Virus record (IMG/VR): IMGVR_UViG_3300034407_000409
Span: 1-29,185 of that record
Strand: one strand, 5' to 3'
Origin: a virus
DNA: 29,185 bases
Notes under the pieces: generated by a model
Told to the model about the DNA's origin: nothing
Databases searched by the model: none
What the model saw: the letters and a program-made list of their open reading frames with translations, nothing else
Made by a program: the position numbers and the translations under genes
Shown here: in pieces, positions 14,805-21,109 of the stretch
How positions within the stretch are numbered: the first letter of the stretch is position 1
How the letters are laid out: each line of letters starts with the position of its first letter

Positions 14805-15399
14805 CCTCCTCCTTAGTTATTTTAGGTACTTGTGACTCAGTTAATTGTTTCATTCCACAAGCAATCTTAAACATATCAGGCATTATCCCTTCAATAAGCA
14901 AAGCTTTTTGATTTGGACTTATATCATCTATATTAGCTACTAATCTAGTTGCATTATTAAAAGCCATTCCCCATTTTATTTCTAAAGACCTATCATCATC
15001 CCTACTTTTAACAGAATCATAGCCATAAGGCTTTGATGCAACCCCTTCATCATGTACTGCTTTATCCCATACACTAAACGAAGCTCCTACATTATATTTA
15101 ACACCTTTTTCAGTTGCTGTCATTGTAATATCAACTAATTCAGCCTTCGAAAAATCTGTCAATTTACCATATAAAGCAGATGAAACTTTTAAATTAAAAT
15201 GGTCACCTTTTTTAAATATGATAGGGTCTTTGTCTCCCCATTTTTCAGAAGAATAATTATCACCAATGTTAGTGACTGGCAATTCATATTCTAAGTTGTT
15301 GAATTTATTCATTACACCCTTAATGTTTATAGGGTCTTCTCTTAATTGCACACTCAAAGTTTTATCTATATGTGTGTTTTTCTTTAGTTGTAAAAACAT
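14785..15399 (-). CDS. Probable single-stranded DNA-binding protein
   Basis: A 204-residue protein. The final residues EEDDDAPF closely match the acidic tip (DDDIPF) with which bacterial SSBs recruit replication partners. The body is beta-rich with alternating charged and hydrophobic stretches (FNLKVSSALYGKLTDF, VDITMTATEKGVKYNVGASFSVW), compatible with an OB fold; residues of about 140-185 are helical. It lies among replication and recombination genes, where an SSB is expected. The OB fold itself cannot be proven by eye. AAGGAG lies before the ATG. Confidence 0.65.
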   Translation of the reverse strand: MFLQLKKNTHIDKTLSVQLREDPINIKGVMNKFNNLEYELPVTNIGDNYSSEKWGDKDPIIFKKGDHFNLKVSSALYGKLTDFSKAELVDITMTATEKGVKYNVGASFSVWDKAVHDEGVASKPYGYDSVKSRDDDRSLEIKWGMAFNNATRLVANIDDISPNQKALLIEGIMPDMFKIACGMKQLTESQVPKITKEEDDDAPF

Positions 15400-15408
15400 T
15401 ACTACTCC

Positions 15409-15522
15409 TTATCTTGTTATTAATTGAAAAATTAAATTTAACATAGTCATTGTAATTAAGATGAAAAACAAACCTTCACAAAAATCAAAAAATGACTCTA
15501 ACTTCTTTTCATATTTACTCAT
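15409..15522 (-). CDS. 37-residue membrane protein
   Basis: ATG 15522 to TAA 15409, reading MSKYEKKLESFFDFCEGLFF and then ILITMTMLNLIFQLITR. A charged N-terminus of about 8 residues is followed by one hydrophobic segment (about 11-34). GGGAGG stands 8 nt before the ATG, inside the upstream gene, with an 8-nt overlap. It forms a pair with the 48-residue membrane protein. Holin-like, antiholin or superinfection-exclusion roles are conceivable; none is shown. Confidence 0.6.
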   Translation of the reverse strand: MSKYEKKLESFFDFCEGLFFILITMTMLNLIFQLITR

Positions 15523-15661
15523 AGTTGGTTACCTCCCTTACATAATTATAAAATATTGATAAAAGCATAGCAAAACCAAACAGAGCAACAAACCAAATTA
15601 ATGCAGATATTCCCAGTATTAATAAATTTGCAATCCATTCAGCTATATTTAGAACTATCAT
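15515..15661 (-). CDS. 48-residue membrane protein
   Basis: ATG 15661 to TAA 15515, beginning MIVLNIAEWIANLLILGISA and continuing LIWFVALFGFAMLLSIFYN. Residues of about 8-39 are hydrophobic, enough for one long or two short membrane spans, followed by a polar end (YVREVTNYE). The ATG overlaps the stop of the HTH gene (ATGA) and the gene overlaps the next small membrane gene by 8 nt. Placement in the early rather than the lysis region favours a membrane or exclusion function over lysis, but this is inference. Confidence 0.6.
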   Translation of the reverse strand: MIVLNIAEWIANLLILGISALIWFVALFGFAMLLSIFYNYVREVTNYE

Positions 15662-15888
15662 TGCTGACCACCAAACAAATTCATGACATCTGAATTATCT
15701 ATTGAATATTCAGCAAAAGACTTCTGACCTTGCTTTACCATTGTTGTTTTAATATTAAGACCTTCTTCCCTTAAATTATGCACTATGGCGGCAAGTCTAA
15801 AACATCCAAACTTGTCAAGAGCCTCTAATGGTGTTAGTTTACCACCTGACTCTAAATAATGCCTAATTTCTTTTAATTGACTGCTCAT
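15658..15888 (-). CDS. Helix-turn-helix domain protein (HTH_39-like)
   Basis: A 76-residue protein reading MSSQLKEIRHYLESGGKLTP, then LEALDKFGCFRLAAIVHNLR and EEGLNIKTTMV. The pattern of a first helix, SGGxLTPLEAL, FGCFRLAA and LREEGLxIKT is characteristic of a small HTH family widespread in phages; FGCFRLAAIVHNLR is the likely recognition helix and the C-terminal strands the wing. It may be a transcription regulator or a recombination accessory. AGGAG precedes the ATG; the stop overlaps the next small membrane gene. Confidence 0.75.
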   Translation of the reverse strand: MSSQLKEIRHYLESGGKLTPLEALDKFGCFRLAAIVHNLREEGLNIKTTMVKQGQKSFAEYSIDNSDVMNLFGGQQ

Positions 15889-15897
15889 ATACTACTC

Positions 15898-16305
15898 CTA
15901 TTTTATATCATTCGCTATTTGTTGAAACTTATCAGAAACTTTTAAATCAGGATAGCTATTAGCCATATGTTCTAAAGCTTCTATTATAAGTTCTTTTTCT
16001 TCTTTTGACGTTAGGATTCTAACATCATAAGGGTTGCCTTCGGAGTCGGAAGATGCGGAGTTCCTTGAGAATGAATTACTCCGAAGGTCTTTTGTGAATT
16101 TTTGGAATCTTTTAATTCCTTCTGTGAGCCTAATAGTCAAAGCGTTAAAATGAATTAACCTTTGTGAATCAGAATTAATATCTTTGTTTTCTGTAATAGT
16201 TAAAAGACTCTGAACAAAGTTAAAAAGATTTAAATAATTAGTCTCTAATTCTAGGTATTGTTTTTCAGTATGTTGAGATAATTTTTGATTAAATGGTAGT
16301 GGCAT
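15898..16305 (-). CDS. Early-block protein of unknown function with an inserted Ser-rich segment
   Basis: A 135-residue protein. Residues 1-70 look helical (HTEKQYLELETNYLNLFNFVQ), residues 110-135 likewise (EEKELIIEALEHMANSYP). Between them residues 73-90 (RSNSFSRNSASSDSEG) are low-complexity and encoded by a GC-richer 51-bp segment bounded by 10-bp inverted repeats, described separately. GGAG precedes the ATG and the gene overlaps its upstream neighbour by 17 nt. No family recognised. Confidence 0.55.
   Translation of the reverse strand: MPLPFNQKLSQHTEKQYLELETNYLNLFNFVQSLLTITENKDINSDSQRLIHFNALTIRLTEGIKRFQKFTKDLRSNSFSRNSASSDSEGNPYDVRILTSKEEKELIIEALEHMANSYPDLKVSDKFQQIANDIK
16037..16087. repeat. 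51-bp segment bounded by 10-bp inverted repeats inside a gene
   Basis: CCTTCGGAGT (16037-16046) and ACTCCGAAGG (16078-16087) are perfect inverted repeats 31 nt apart. The whole unit is 51 bp, a multiple of three, so it keeps the host frame open. It is richer in G and C than its surroundings and uses CGG, TCC and AGG codons that are rare in neighbouring genes. It encodes a Ser/Asn-rich linker. It resembles a small in-frame palindromic insertion. Confidence 0.5.
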
Positions 16306-16600
16306 TTTTATTCTCCTTTGTTATATGTTTTAAAGCGTTGCTCACACTCTCGTTTTCAGTAAAAAAAGTAGTGTTAGCAAACTGATATATTCTTTCAGTT
16401 ACAACATTAGGGTCATACATAGACCTAGCTAATATAGTTACTATTTTTGGACTTCTTTTCTCATACTTTTTACAAACCTTTTCAACATCTTTTTTAAACT
16501 CATGAATAGTATTACCATTTGCATTTGTAAAATTAAAACAGTCTTCAGTCTCATATCTGATTTCAGCATGAAACTTAAAATCATAAGGAGGTTTAGTCAT
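16289..16600 (-). CDS. Early-block protein of unknown function
   Basis: A 103-residue protein starting MTKPPYDFKFHAEIRYETED. The first half has probable beta strands, the centre is helical (KKDVEKVCKKYEKRSPKIVTILARSM) and the C-terminus is polar. Its ATG is preceded by GAGGTAAGTA, a junction found before two neighbouring genes as well. It overlaps the upstream 58-residue gene by 8 nt. No family recognised. Confidence 0.55.
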   Translation of the reverse strand: MTKPPYDFKFHAEIRYETEDCFNFTNANGNTIHEFKKDVEKVCKKYEKRSPKIVTILARSMYDPNVVTERIYQFANTTFFTENESVSNALKHITKENKNATTI

Positions 16601-16769
16601 TACTTACCTCACCTTTTTTTCCATTACACAATTTAGAATTACTACTTGTACTCAAAGTTTTATGACCAATTTCACAAATATAATGAAAAAGTTTTTGACC
16701 CATACACCTCTCTTCCATTGTAGGTTTATGAGGTAGTTTTTTTAATTTTAATAAACAAGGTTTATACAT
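16593..16769 (-). CDS. 58-residue basic Cys/His-containing protein
   Basis: ATG 16769 to TAA 16593, starting MYKPCLLKLKKLPHKPTMEE. It contains four Cys (C5, C22, C32, C48) and several His, but no clean CxxC pair, so zinc binding is uncertain. GGAGGTAAGTA stands directly before the ATG; the ATG shares its A with the upstream stop (TAATG). It fills a 168-nt gap that would otherwise be unexplained in a densely coded block. Confidence 0.5.
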   Translation of the reverse strand: MYKPCLLKLKKLPHKPTMEERCMGQKLFHYICEIGHKTLSTSSNSKLCNGKKGEVSND

Positions 16770-17074
16770 TACTTACCTCCTTTAAGATAGAATTTCTTAT
16801 ATCTTCTTTTTATGTAAGTAACAACTTTACGAAGTTCATTCCTTTCCTTAATAGCGGTTTCACTTCCATCTTCTATTTCTTGAGCGTGAGTCCATCCACT
16901 ACCCTCTGAATATCTATCTCTAATATCTTCCACTTCTCGTATTACTTCTTCAGGAGTCATCTTACACCACCATTCATAATCACCATCATCAAAAGCCTCT
17001 CCCATTACAAAATCTAACTCTGATGAATATGGTCTACCTTCAAACAAAATTTGCCAAGGGTATTTTTTATCCAT
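16769..17074 (-). CDS. Acidic early-block protein of unknown function
   Basis: A 101-residue protein starting MDKKYPWQILFEGRPYSSEL. It is acidic in the first two thirds (EAFDDGDYEWWCKMTPEEVIREV) and basic at the end (YIKRRYKKFYLKGGK). The helical central part and Trp pair do not point to a known family. Translation starts in GGAGGTAAGTAATG, shared with its neighbours. Confidence 0.55.
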   Translation of the reverse strand: MDKKYPWQILFEGRPYSSELDFVMGEAFDDGDYEWWCKMTPEEVIREVEDIRDRYSEGSGWTHAQEIEDGSETAIKERNELRKVVTYIKRRYKKFYLKGGK

Positions 17075-17406
17075 TACTTACCTCCTTCATATTCACAATG
17101 ATTATAAACACCAAAACCAAAATCATCATATTCATTTTCATAAAAAATAGCTCTTAATAATTCTGATAATTTTTCACAATATCCAAACTCTGCACAACCT
17201 CTTAATGCTGAAAGAACATCACCATCAAAAGCAACACAACCATTATCGCCATAACTTACCAATACTCCAGCATCTGTAAGATTTTTATATGGTTTAATTA
17301 AACCTTTTAATTCAGGGTCTTCTTCTATTGACTTTACAATCCCTAAATTTTTAGCATCAAACCAGTTTTTTATGGTTTCTTGTACTTCTAATTGAACTTT
17401 ATTCAT
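17074..17406 (-). CDS. First gene of the early block, unknown function
   Basis: A 110-residue acidic protein starting MNKVQLEVQETIKNWFDAKN. I chose ATG 17406 because GGAG stands 6 nt upstream; the ATG at 17418 has no site. The central part reads LVSYGDNGCVAFDGDVLSAL and the end is rich in aromatic and acidic residues (FYENEYDDFGFGVYNHCEYEGGK). As the first gene behind a predicted promoter it may be made very early; small acidic early phage proteins often inhibit host enzymes, but nothing specific is seen here. Confidence 0.55.
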   Translation of the reverse strand: MNKVQLEVQETIKNWFDAKNLGIVKSIEEDPELKGLIKPYKNLTDAGVLVSYGDNGCVAFDGDVLSALRGCAEFGYCEKLSELLRAIFYENEYDDFGFGVYNHCEYEGGK

Positions 17407-17441
17407 TGAAAACTCCATATTGTTTATTTAATTCGCATACA

Positions 17442-17470
17442 ATTCTAATAAAGCGTAAGGAAACATACAA
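17442..17470 (-). promoter_or_regulatory. Candidate promoter of the early block
   Basis: On the minus strand TTGTAT (17470-17465), 17-nt spacer, TAGAAT (17447-17442). The -10 matches five of six, the -35 only three of six, as expected for an activator-dependent promoter. Paired AGGGTTA repeats lie 22 nt upstream of the -35. Predicted start of transcription is near 17435, leaving a leader of about 30 nt. Confidence 0.4.
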
Positions 17471-17491
17471 ACACTTTCTAAAATTATTTAA

Positions 17492-17511
17492 TAGGGTTAT
17501 TTAAGGGTTAG
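17492..17511. promoter_or_regulatory. Paired AGGGTTA repeats upstream of the early promoter
   Basis: AGGGTTA at 17493-17499 and 17504-17510, 11-nt period, matching the pair at 11853-11870. The distance from the proximal core to the -35 is 22 nt here and 11 nt at 11.8 kb, so both pairs face the same side of the helix relative to RNA polymerase. A third related heptamer, AGGGTTG, is at 17520-17526. Confidence 0.5.
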
Positions 17512-17514
17512 GAG

Positions 17515-17583
17515 ATGCTAGGGTTGGTATTATATTTGCGAATAAGGATGTTTCGGAGCGTTCACCCTCTACAACCCTAGCAT
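17515..17583. repeat. 12-bp inverted repeat with 45-nt loop in the control region
   Basis: ATGCTAGGGTTG (17515-17526) and CAACCCTAGCAT (17572-17583) are perfect inverted repeats. They lie 22 nt after the stop of the tail operon and next to the AGGGTTA pair. No U-tract follows on the minus strand. It could be an operator pair that loops DNA, or an RNA structure ending the tail transcript. The loop holds a small CGAA/TTCG stem. Confidence 0.5.
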
Positions 17584-17605
17584 TAGGGTAGAAGTTAATA
17601 AATAA

Positions 17606-18664
17606 TTACCAAGATTCCTCTATATTTAATTTGACATCCCAAATATTATTAGCTGATTGGTTTGCAGTAAATGATTTATCTTTCAATCTAAACATTCCAT
17701 AATCACCCTCAGTTGTAGAGTCTTTATCTATACTAAATAAAAATGGATGAAACTGGCCTACTATTTTATTATAAAAAGAATTATGAACTGTTAATGTATC
17801 AAACCATTCTGAGGGTAATGAAGAACTAGGATTATTAGACCAAACATCAGTATCAGTTAAGTAACTAAAATTCATTGAATGTCTAATTCTTCCAGTTCTT
17901 TTACTAAATGCATAATTGCTGATGTCTGCACTTGTTGAATTAGTCCATGAAAGTGTTTTACCCCACTCAGGTTGACCTAAATTTGTAGAGGTTGCATAGG
18001 TGTTACCTCCTAAAGACTTTTGAGTTTTTACACCATCATAATCAATAGAAGTGTTTATTGATAGGTCAGGTGAATGAGGAAAGTCAAAGTATTCACCATA
18101 CATGATTGAACCAATTATAACATCATCTGCAAAATCTTGACTAGCTCCTCCAGTGTCCTTAAAAGTTATTCTCAGATATTGGTTTTGAGTTGTTTGAGTT
18201 GTCCAATTAATTAATGTCCATCCATTCTCATCAGCTTCTATAAAAGTAGTGTTACCGCTAATTGTACTTTGAGTAGAGTTTATTAATTTTGAATGATTTG
18301 CATTTTGTGAAATAGTAGTAACATTACTGCTCATATTAACATCATCAGATAATTCAACCTTAAACATACATTCAGCAGATAAAAAATTATGATTTAATAT
18401 TGCTAAATAATTAGACTCAGCTAATGAATTTGTACTAAGTCCAGTATCAAATTGAATGTAAAAAGACTGATTTTCTTTAGCTATTGTAATAGAGTTTGCT
18501 GGTTTTAAATCATATAAATTTCTTTCTGAACCAGTATAAGTAACAGATGTTGAACCATCATTCTGTTTAAATGTTATATCGCTTAAGTCTCTCCATCCAT
18601 TAGTCAAACTCTGACTTATTAAATCTGTATAAACTCTAGGTGTTTTTACTCTATTATAACCCAT
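17606..18664 (-). CDS. Distal tail / tail-tip structural protein
   Basis: A 352-residue beta-rich protein starting MGYNRVKTPRVYTDLISQSL, with Ser/Thr/Asn-rich strands such as NSITIAKENQSFYIQFDTG and repeated WTNST-like phrases. No membrane span, signal peptide or enzyme motif. It is the last gene of the tail operon, after the tape measure and an 814-residue tail protein, where tail-tip or baseplate components usually lie. GGGAAG precedes the ATG and the upstream TAA is directly adjacent. Family not recognised. Confidence 0.65.
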   Translation of the reverse strand: MGYNRVKTPRVYTDLISQSLTNGWRDLSDITFKQNDGSTSVTYTGSERNLYDLKPANSITIAKENQSFYIQFDTGLSTNSLAESNYLAILNHNFLSAECMFKVELSDDVNMSSNVTTISQNANHSKLINSTQSTISGNTTFIEADENGWTLINWTTQTTQNQYLRITFKDTGGASQDFADDVIIGSIMYGEYFDFPHSPDLSINTSIDYDGVKTQKSLGGNTYATSTNLGQPEWGKTLSWTNSTSADISNYAFSKRTGRIRHSMNFSYLTDTDVWSNNPSSSLPSEWFDTLTVHNSFYNKIVGQFHPFLFSIDKDSTTEGDYGMFRLKDKSFTANQSANNIWDVKLNIEESW

Positions 18665-21109
18665 TTAAACTTCCCTTGCTTTAATTTTTAATTGACCTCT
18701 TTTTCTAGAAACTGAAACCACTATGAAATCTTTACCTGACCAACTACCTCCAAAAGGTTCAATGGTCATGTTGCTAAATGATAAAAAATCACCTACATCA
18801 ATACCATAATAAATAGGATTTACAACATTAAAATTAACTAAATGCTTAACTCCTCCAAGAATATTATTATAATAAGTATAAAAATCATCATTGGGATTAC
18901 TAGAAGGACTACTAGCTGGAGCAGACACTAAAGCATTTAGCCTAATTTGTTTTTTGTTTTCTTTAGAATCTACGTTATAAGCTGAAATAGATGAAGAGTT
19001 ACTAGAGTTTACTTCAGAAACATACCCACTCGTAGCTGGATGTTTTTCATATTCTATGTCCATACTAGTAACAACTTTGTCAAAAGGTGTTAGAGATATA
19101 TCAATGCTAGAAATGTCTTCTTTAGTTAAAGTATGATTTGCAGTAATTGAATCAGGGATAAAAATATATTCATAATTTCCTTGGCCATTATACCTTCCTA
19201 TAAATCCTCCATTATACTGAAGTTCTTCTAAAACTTTTTTTAATAAAGTTGGTCTATTAATCCAATATCTTATGTCCCAATCTTTTATACTATTTATATT
19301 AGTTCCTGAACTCCAATTTTTAGGATTAGTTGATGAACTGTAAACAGAACCAAGTCTGTTTGTGAATTTTGTAAATCTTTGTAATAAATCTCTATGAGCT
19401 TCATGAATTTCAGTTATTGCATTACTACCAGCCCAACCATTATCGGTAAGTCCATTTGCACCAGAATAAACATATTCAATATCATCTAGGGTTTGATAAG
19501 CTACTGTTTTACCAGCTTTAGTTGTTTCTGCAAAATCTAACTGAGTTGCGGCTTCTATTGCTATGTCGTGTATTCTTACAAATCCACTTACTGAACATTC
19601 AATAGAACTACTTCTTACAAGCTTTACTGTTAGTTTAATTGTTTCTCCCCATCCATTTCCTGATGATAAATATTCATTTGAATTATCAAAAGCATCACTC
19701 AAATAAGAAACACTAGAAGTGTCAAGAGAACCTCCAGCGGTTTTATGAAACTGAGTTGTTGTTCCATTTGAACTTAAATCCCAATATCCTTTAATATCAG
19801 ACGCACCAAAACTTTCATCTATTAATTGTAATTTAATATTGCCTGAGCCTGAAGCTCCAGAAATAGTAAAACTACCAGTAATAACTAAATTAGTAAGTAT
19901 TAAGCTAGGATAACCAGTTAGTTGAGGTAGTGAATATTCAATACTAGCAGAATCATTAGGTACAAAAATTTCATCTACAGTACATCCTACATAAGTATTT
20001 GTATTGAGATAATCACCATCAAAAGCATTTCCAGTATTATTATCCCATGTAAGATTGTCTCCAGCGGTTTTACTAACAAATTCAACAACTTTATAGAGAC
20101 CTCTTTTTAATAAACTTTGGTCAAATCTAACTGCATACCCATCACCATAAGTTTCATTTTCTACATCTACAGTTCCGTAATTATCTTTATCGGTAGATAG
20201 TGGACTAAATGTATCTGTTGATTTTTCATAGTAATGAGGAAAAGCATTTGCACTTGTGCTTCTTGTTCCAGTCAAAGAAAAAATAGTATTTCTTCTTCGC
20301 TCTTCTACTGGAATAGGGTAAAGTGTTTTTCTTTTCCTATAGTCATCTATGTCTGAGCCTGACCCAAAAGTAACACTATTTGAATTAGGTGTATAATCTC
20401 CATAGGCGATAGGAAAATAATTATCCTTACTTGTTTTTGTCTGTGGAATTTCCACTCCATCTGAAGGGTCTCTAGAGACAATAGACAACCTAATAGAATC
20501 ATTGTCATGACTAATATCTTGAAGTTTACCATTATAAACTAACAAACTATTAAACTTTAATGTGACATCATTAGGGACTATATATATTAAACACTTTCTA
20601 TTAATATAAGTTCTAGTCCCTCCAAATAATTCTTTACTAAAAGGACTTCCTTGATAATCAAAGTTGGATATAGAAATAGAGATATTCCCAGTTTTTGATG
20701 TAGATTTTTCTAAATCAATTGATTCTCTTATACTAGGTTCAGAGATTATTACTCCATTACTATAATCACCTTCAAAAGTTGTATCTGCAAAAGATATACA
20801 TTTAAAATTATCATGATAAATTGTTTCTCCTGAATTAGTATCACCACTAGGAGTTTTATTTATACCTCTAACAACTGTAAGAGTGTTAGAGCTAACTGAA
20901 CTAACTTTCATTCTTTCATTATCTATAAAAATAAAATCACCACTAGCGAATTTACTTCCATCCGATACATCTACTCCAGTTTCTGTATCGTTTAGGACTT
21001 CCGTTAAAGTTGCTCCTGAATCTGTAATTCCTTTATCGTAACCTAAAAGAACTACCCAATTTTCTATAATATTAGGTCTTTTAAATGATTCTGGTAGACT
21101 TAAACTCAT
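18665..21109 (-). CDS. Large tail-tip / hub-like structural protein
   Basis: An 814-residue protein, the longest complete gene in the window. Residues of about 20-100 include a short beta segment (GVDVSDGSKFASGDFIFID, TLTVVRGINKT) of a type seen in phage tail proteins. Residues 115-240 (FEGDYSNGVIISEPSIRESI, GNISISISNFDYQGSPFS, LLVYNGKLQDIS) have the look of an N-terminal tail-hub sandwich. The C-terminal part from about 600 (LLKKVLEELQYNGGFIGRYNGQGNYEYIF and HLVNFNVV) could be a second hub-like domain. It follows the tape measure gene directly (ATGA overlap), the usual place for distal tail and tail-associated proteins. The exact role is inferred from size and order. Confidence 0.65.
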   Translation of the reverse strand: MSLSLPESFKRPNIIENWVVLLGYDKGITDSGATLTEVLNDTETGVDVSDGSKFASGDFIFIDNERMKVSSVSSNTLTVVRGINKTPSGDTNSGETIYHDNFKCISFADTTFEGDYSNGVIISEPSIRESIDLEKSTSKTGNISISISNFDYQGSPFSKELFGGTRTYINRKCLIYIVPNDVTLKFNSLLVYNGKLQDISHDNDSIRLSIVSRDPSDGVEIPQTKTSKDNYFPIAYGDYTPNSNSVTFGSGSDIDDYRKRKTLYPIPVEERRRNTIFSLTGTRSTSANAFPHYYEKSTDTFSPLSTDKDNYGTVDVENETYGDGYAVRFDQSLLKRGLYKVVEFVSKTAGDNLTWDNNTGNAFDGDYLNTNTYVGCTVDEIFVPNDSASIEYSLPQLTGYPSLILTNLVITGSFTISGASGSGNIKLQLIDESFGASDIKGYWDLSSNGTTTQFHKTAGGSLDTSSVSYLSDAFDNSNEYLSSGNGWGETIKLTVKLVRSSSIECSVSGFVRIHDIAIEAATQLDFAETTKAGKTVAYQTLDDIEYVYSGANGLTDNGWAGSNAITEIHEAHRDLLQRFTKFTNRLGSVYSSSTNPKNWSSGTNINSIKDWDIRYWINRPTLLKKVLEELQYNGGFIGRYNGQGNYEYIFIPDSITANHTLTKEDISSIDISLTPFDKVVTSMDIEYEKHPATSGYVSEVNSSNSSSISAYNVDSKENKKQIRLNALVSAPASSPSSNPNDDFYTYYNNILGGVKHLVNFNVVNPIYYGIDVGDFLSFSNMTIEPFGGSWSGKDFIVVSVSRKRGQLKIKAREV

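Noticed and set aside
17440-17480. 12-codon leader peptide frame starting MFPYALLELY upstream of the early block
   Set aside because: No ribosome site, and it overlaps the predicted promoter itself.
20347-20532. Minus-strand open frame inside the 814-residue tail protein gene
   Set aside because: It is nested in another frame of a confidently called gene and its protein is an unremarkable hydrophobic string.
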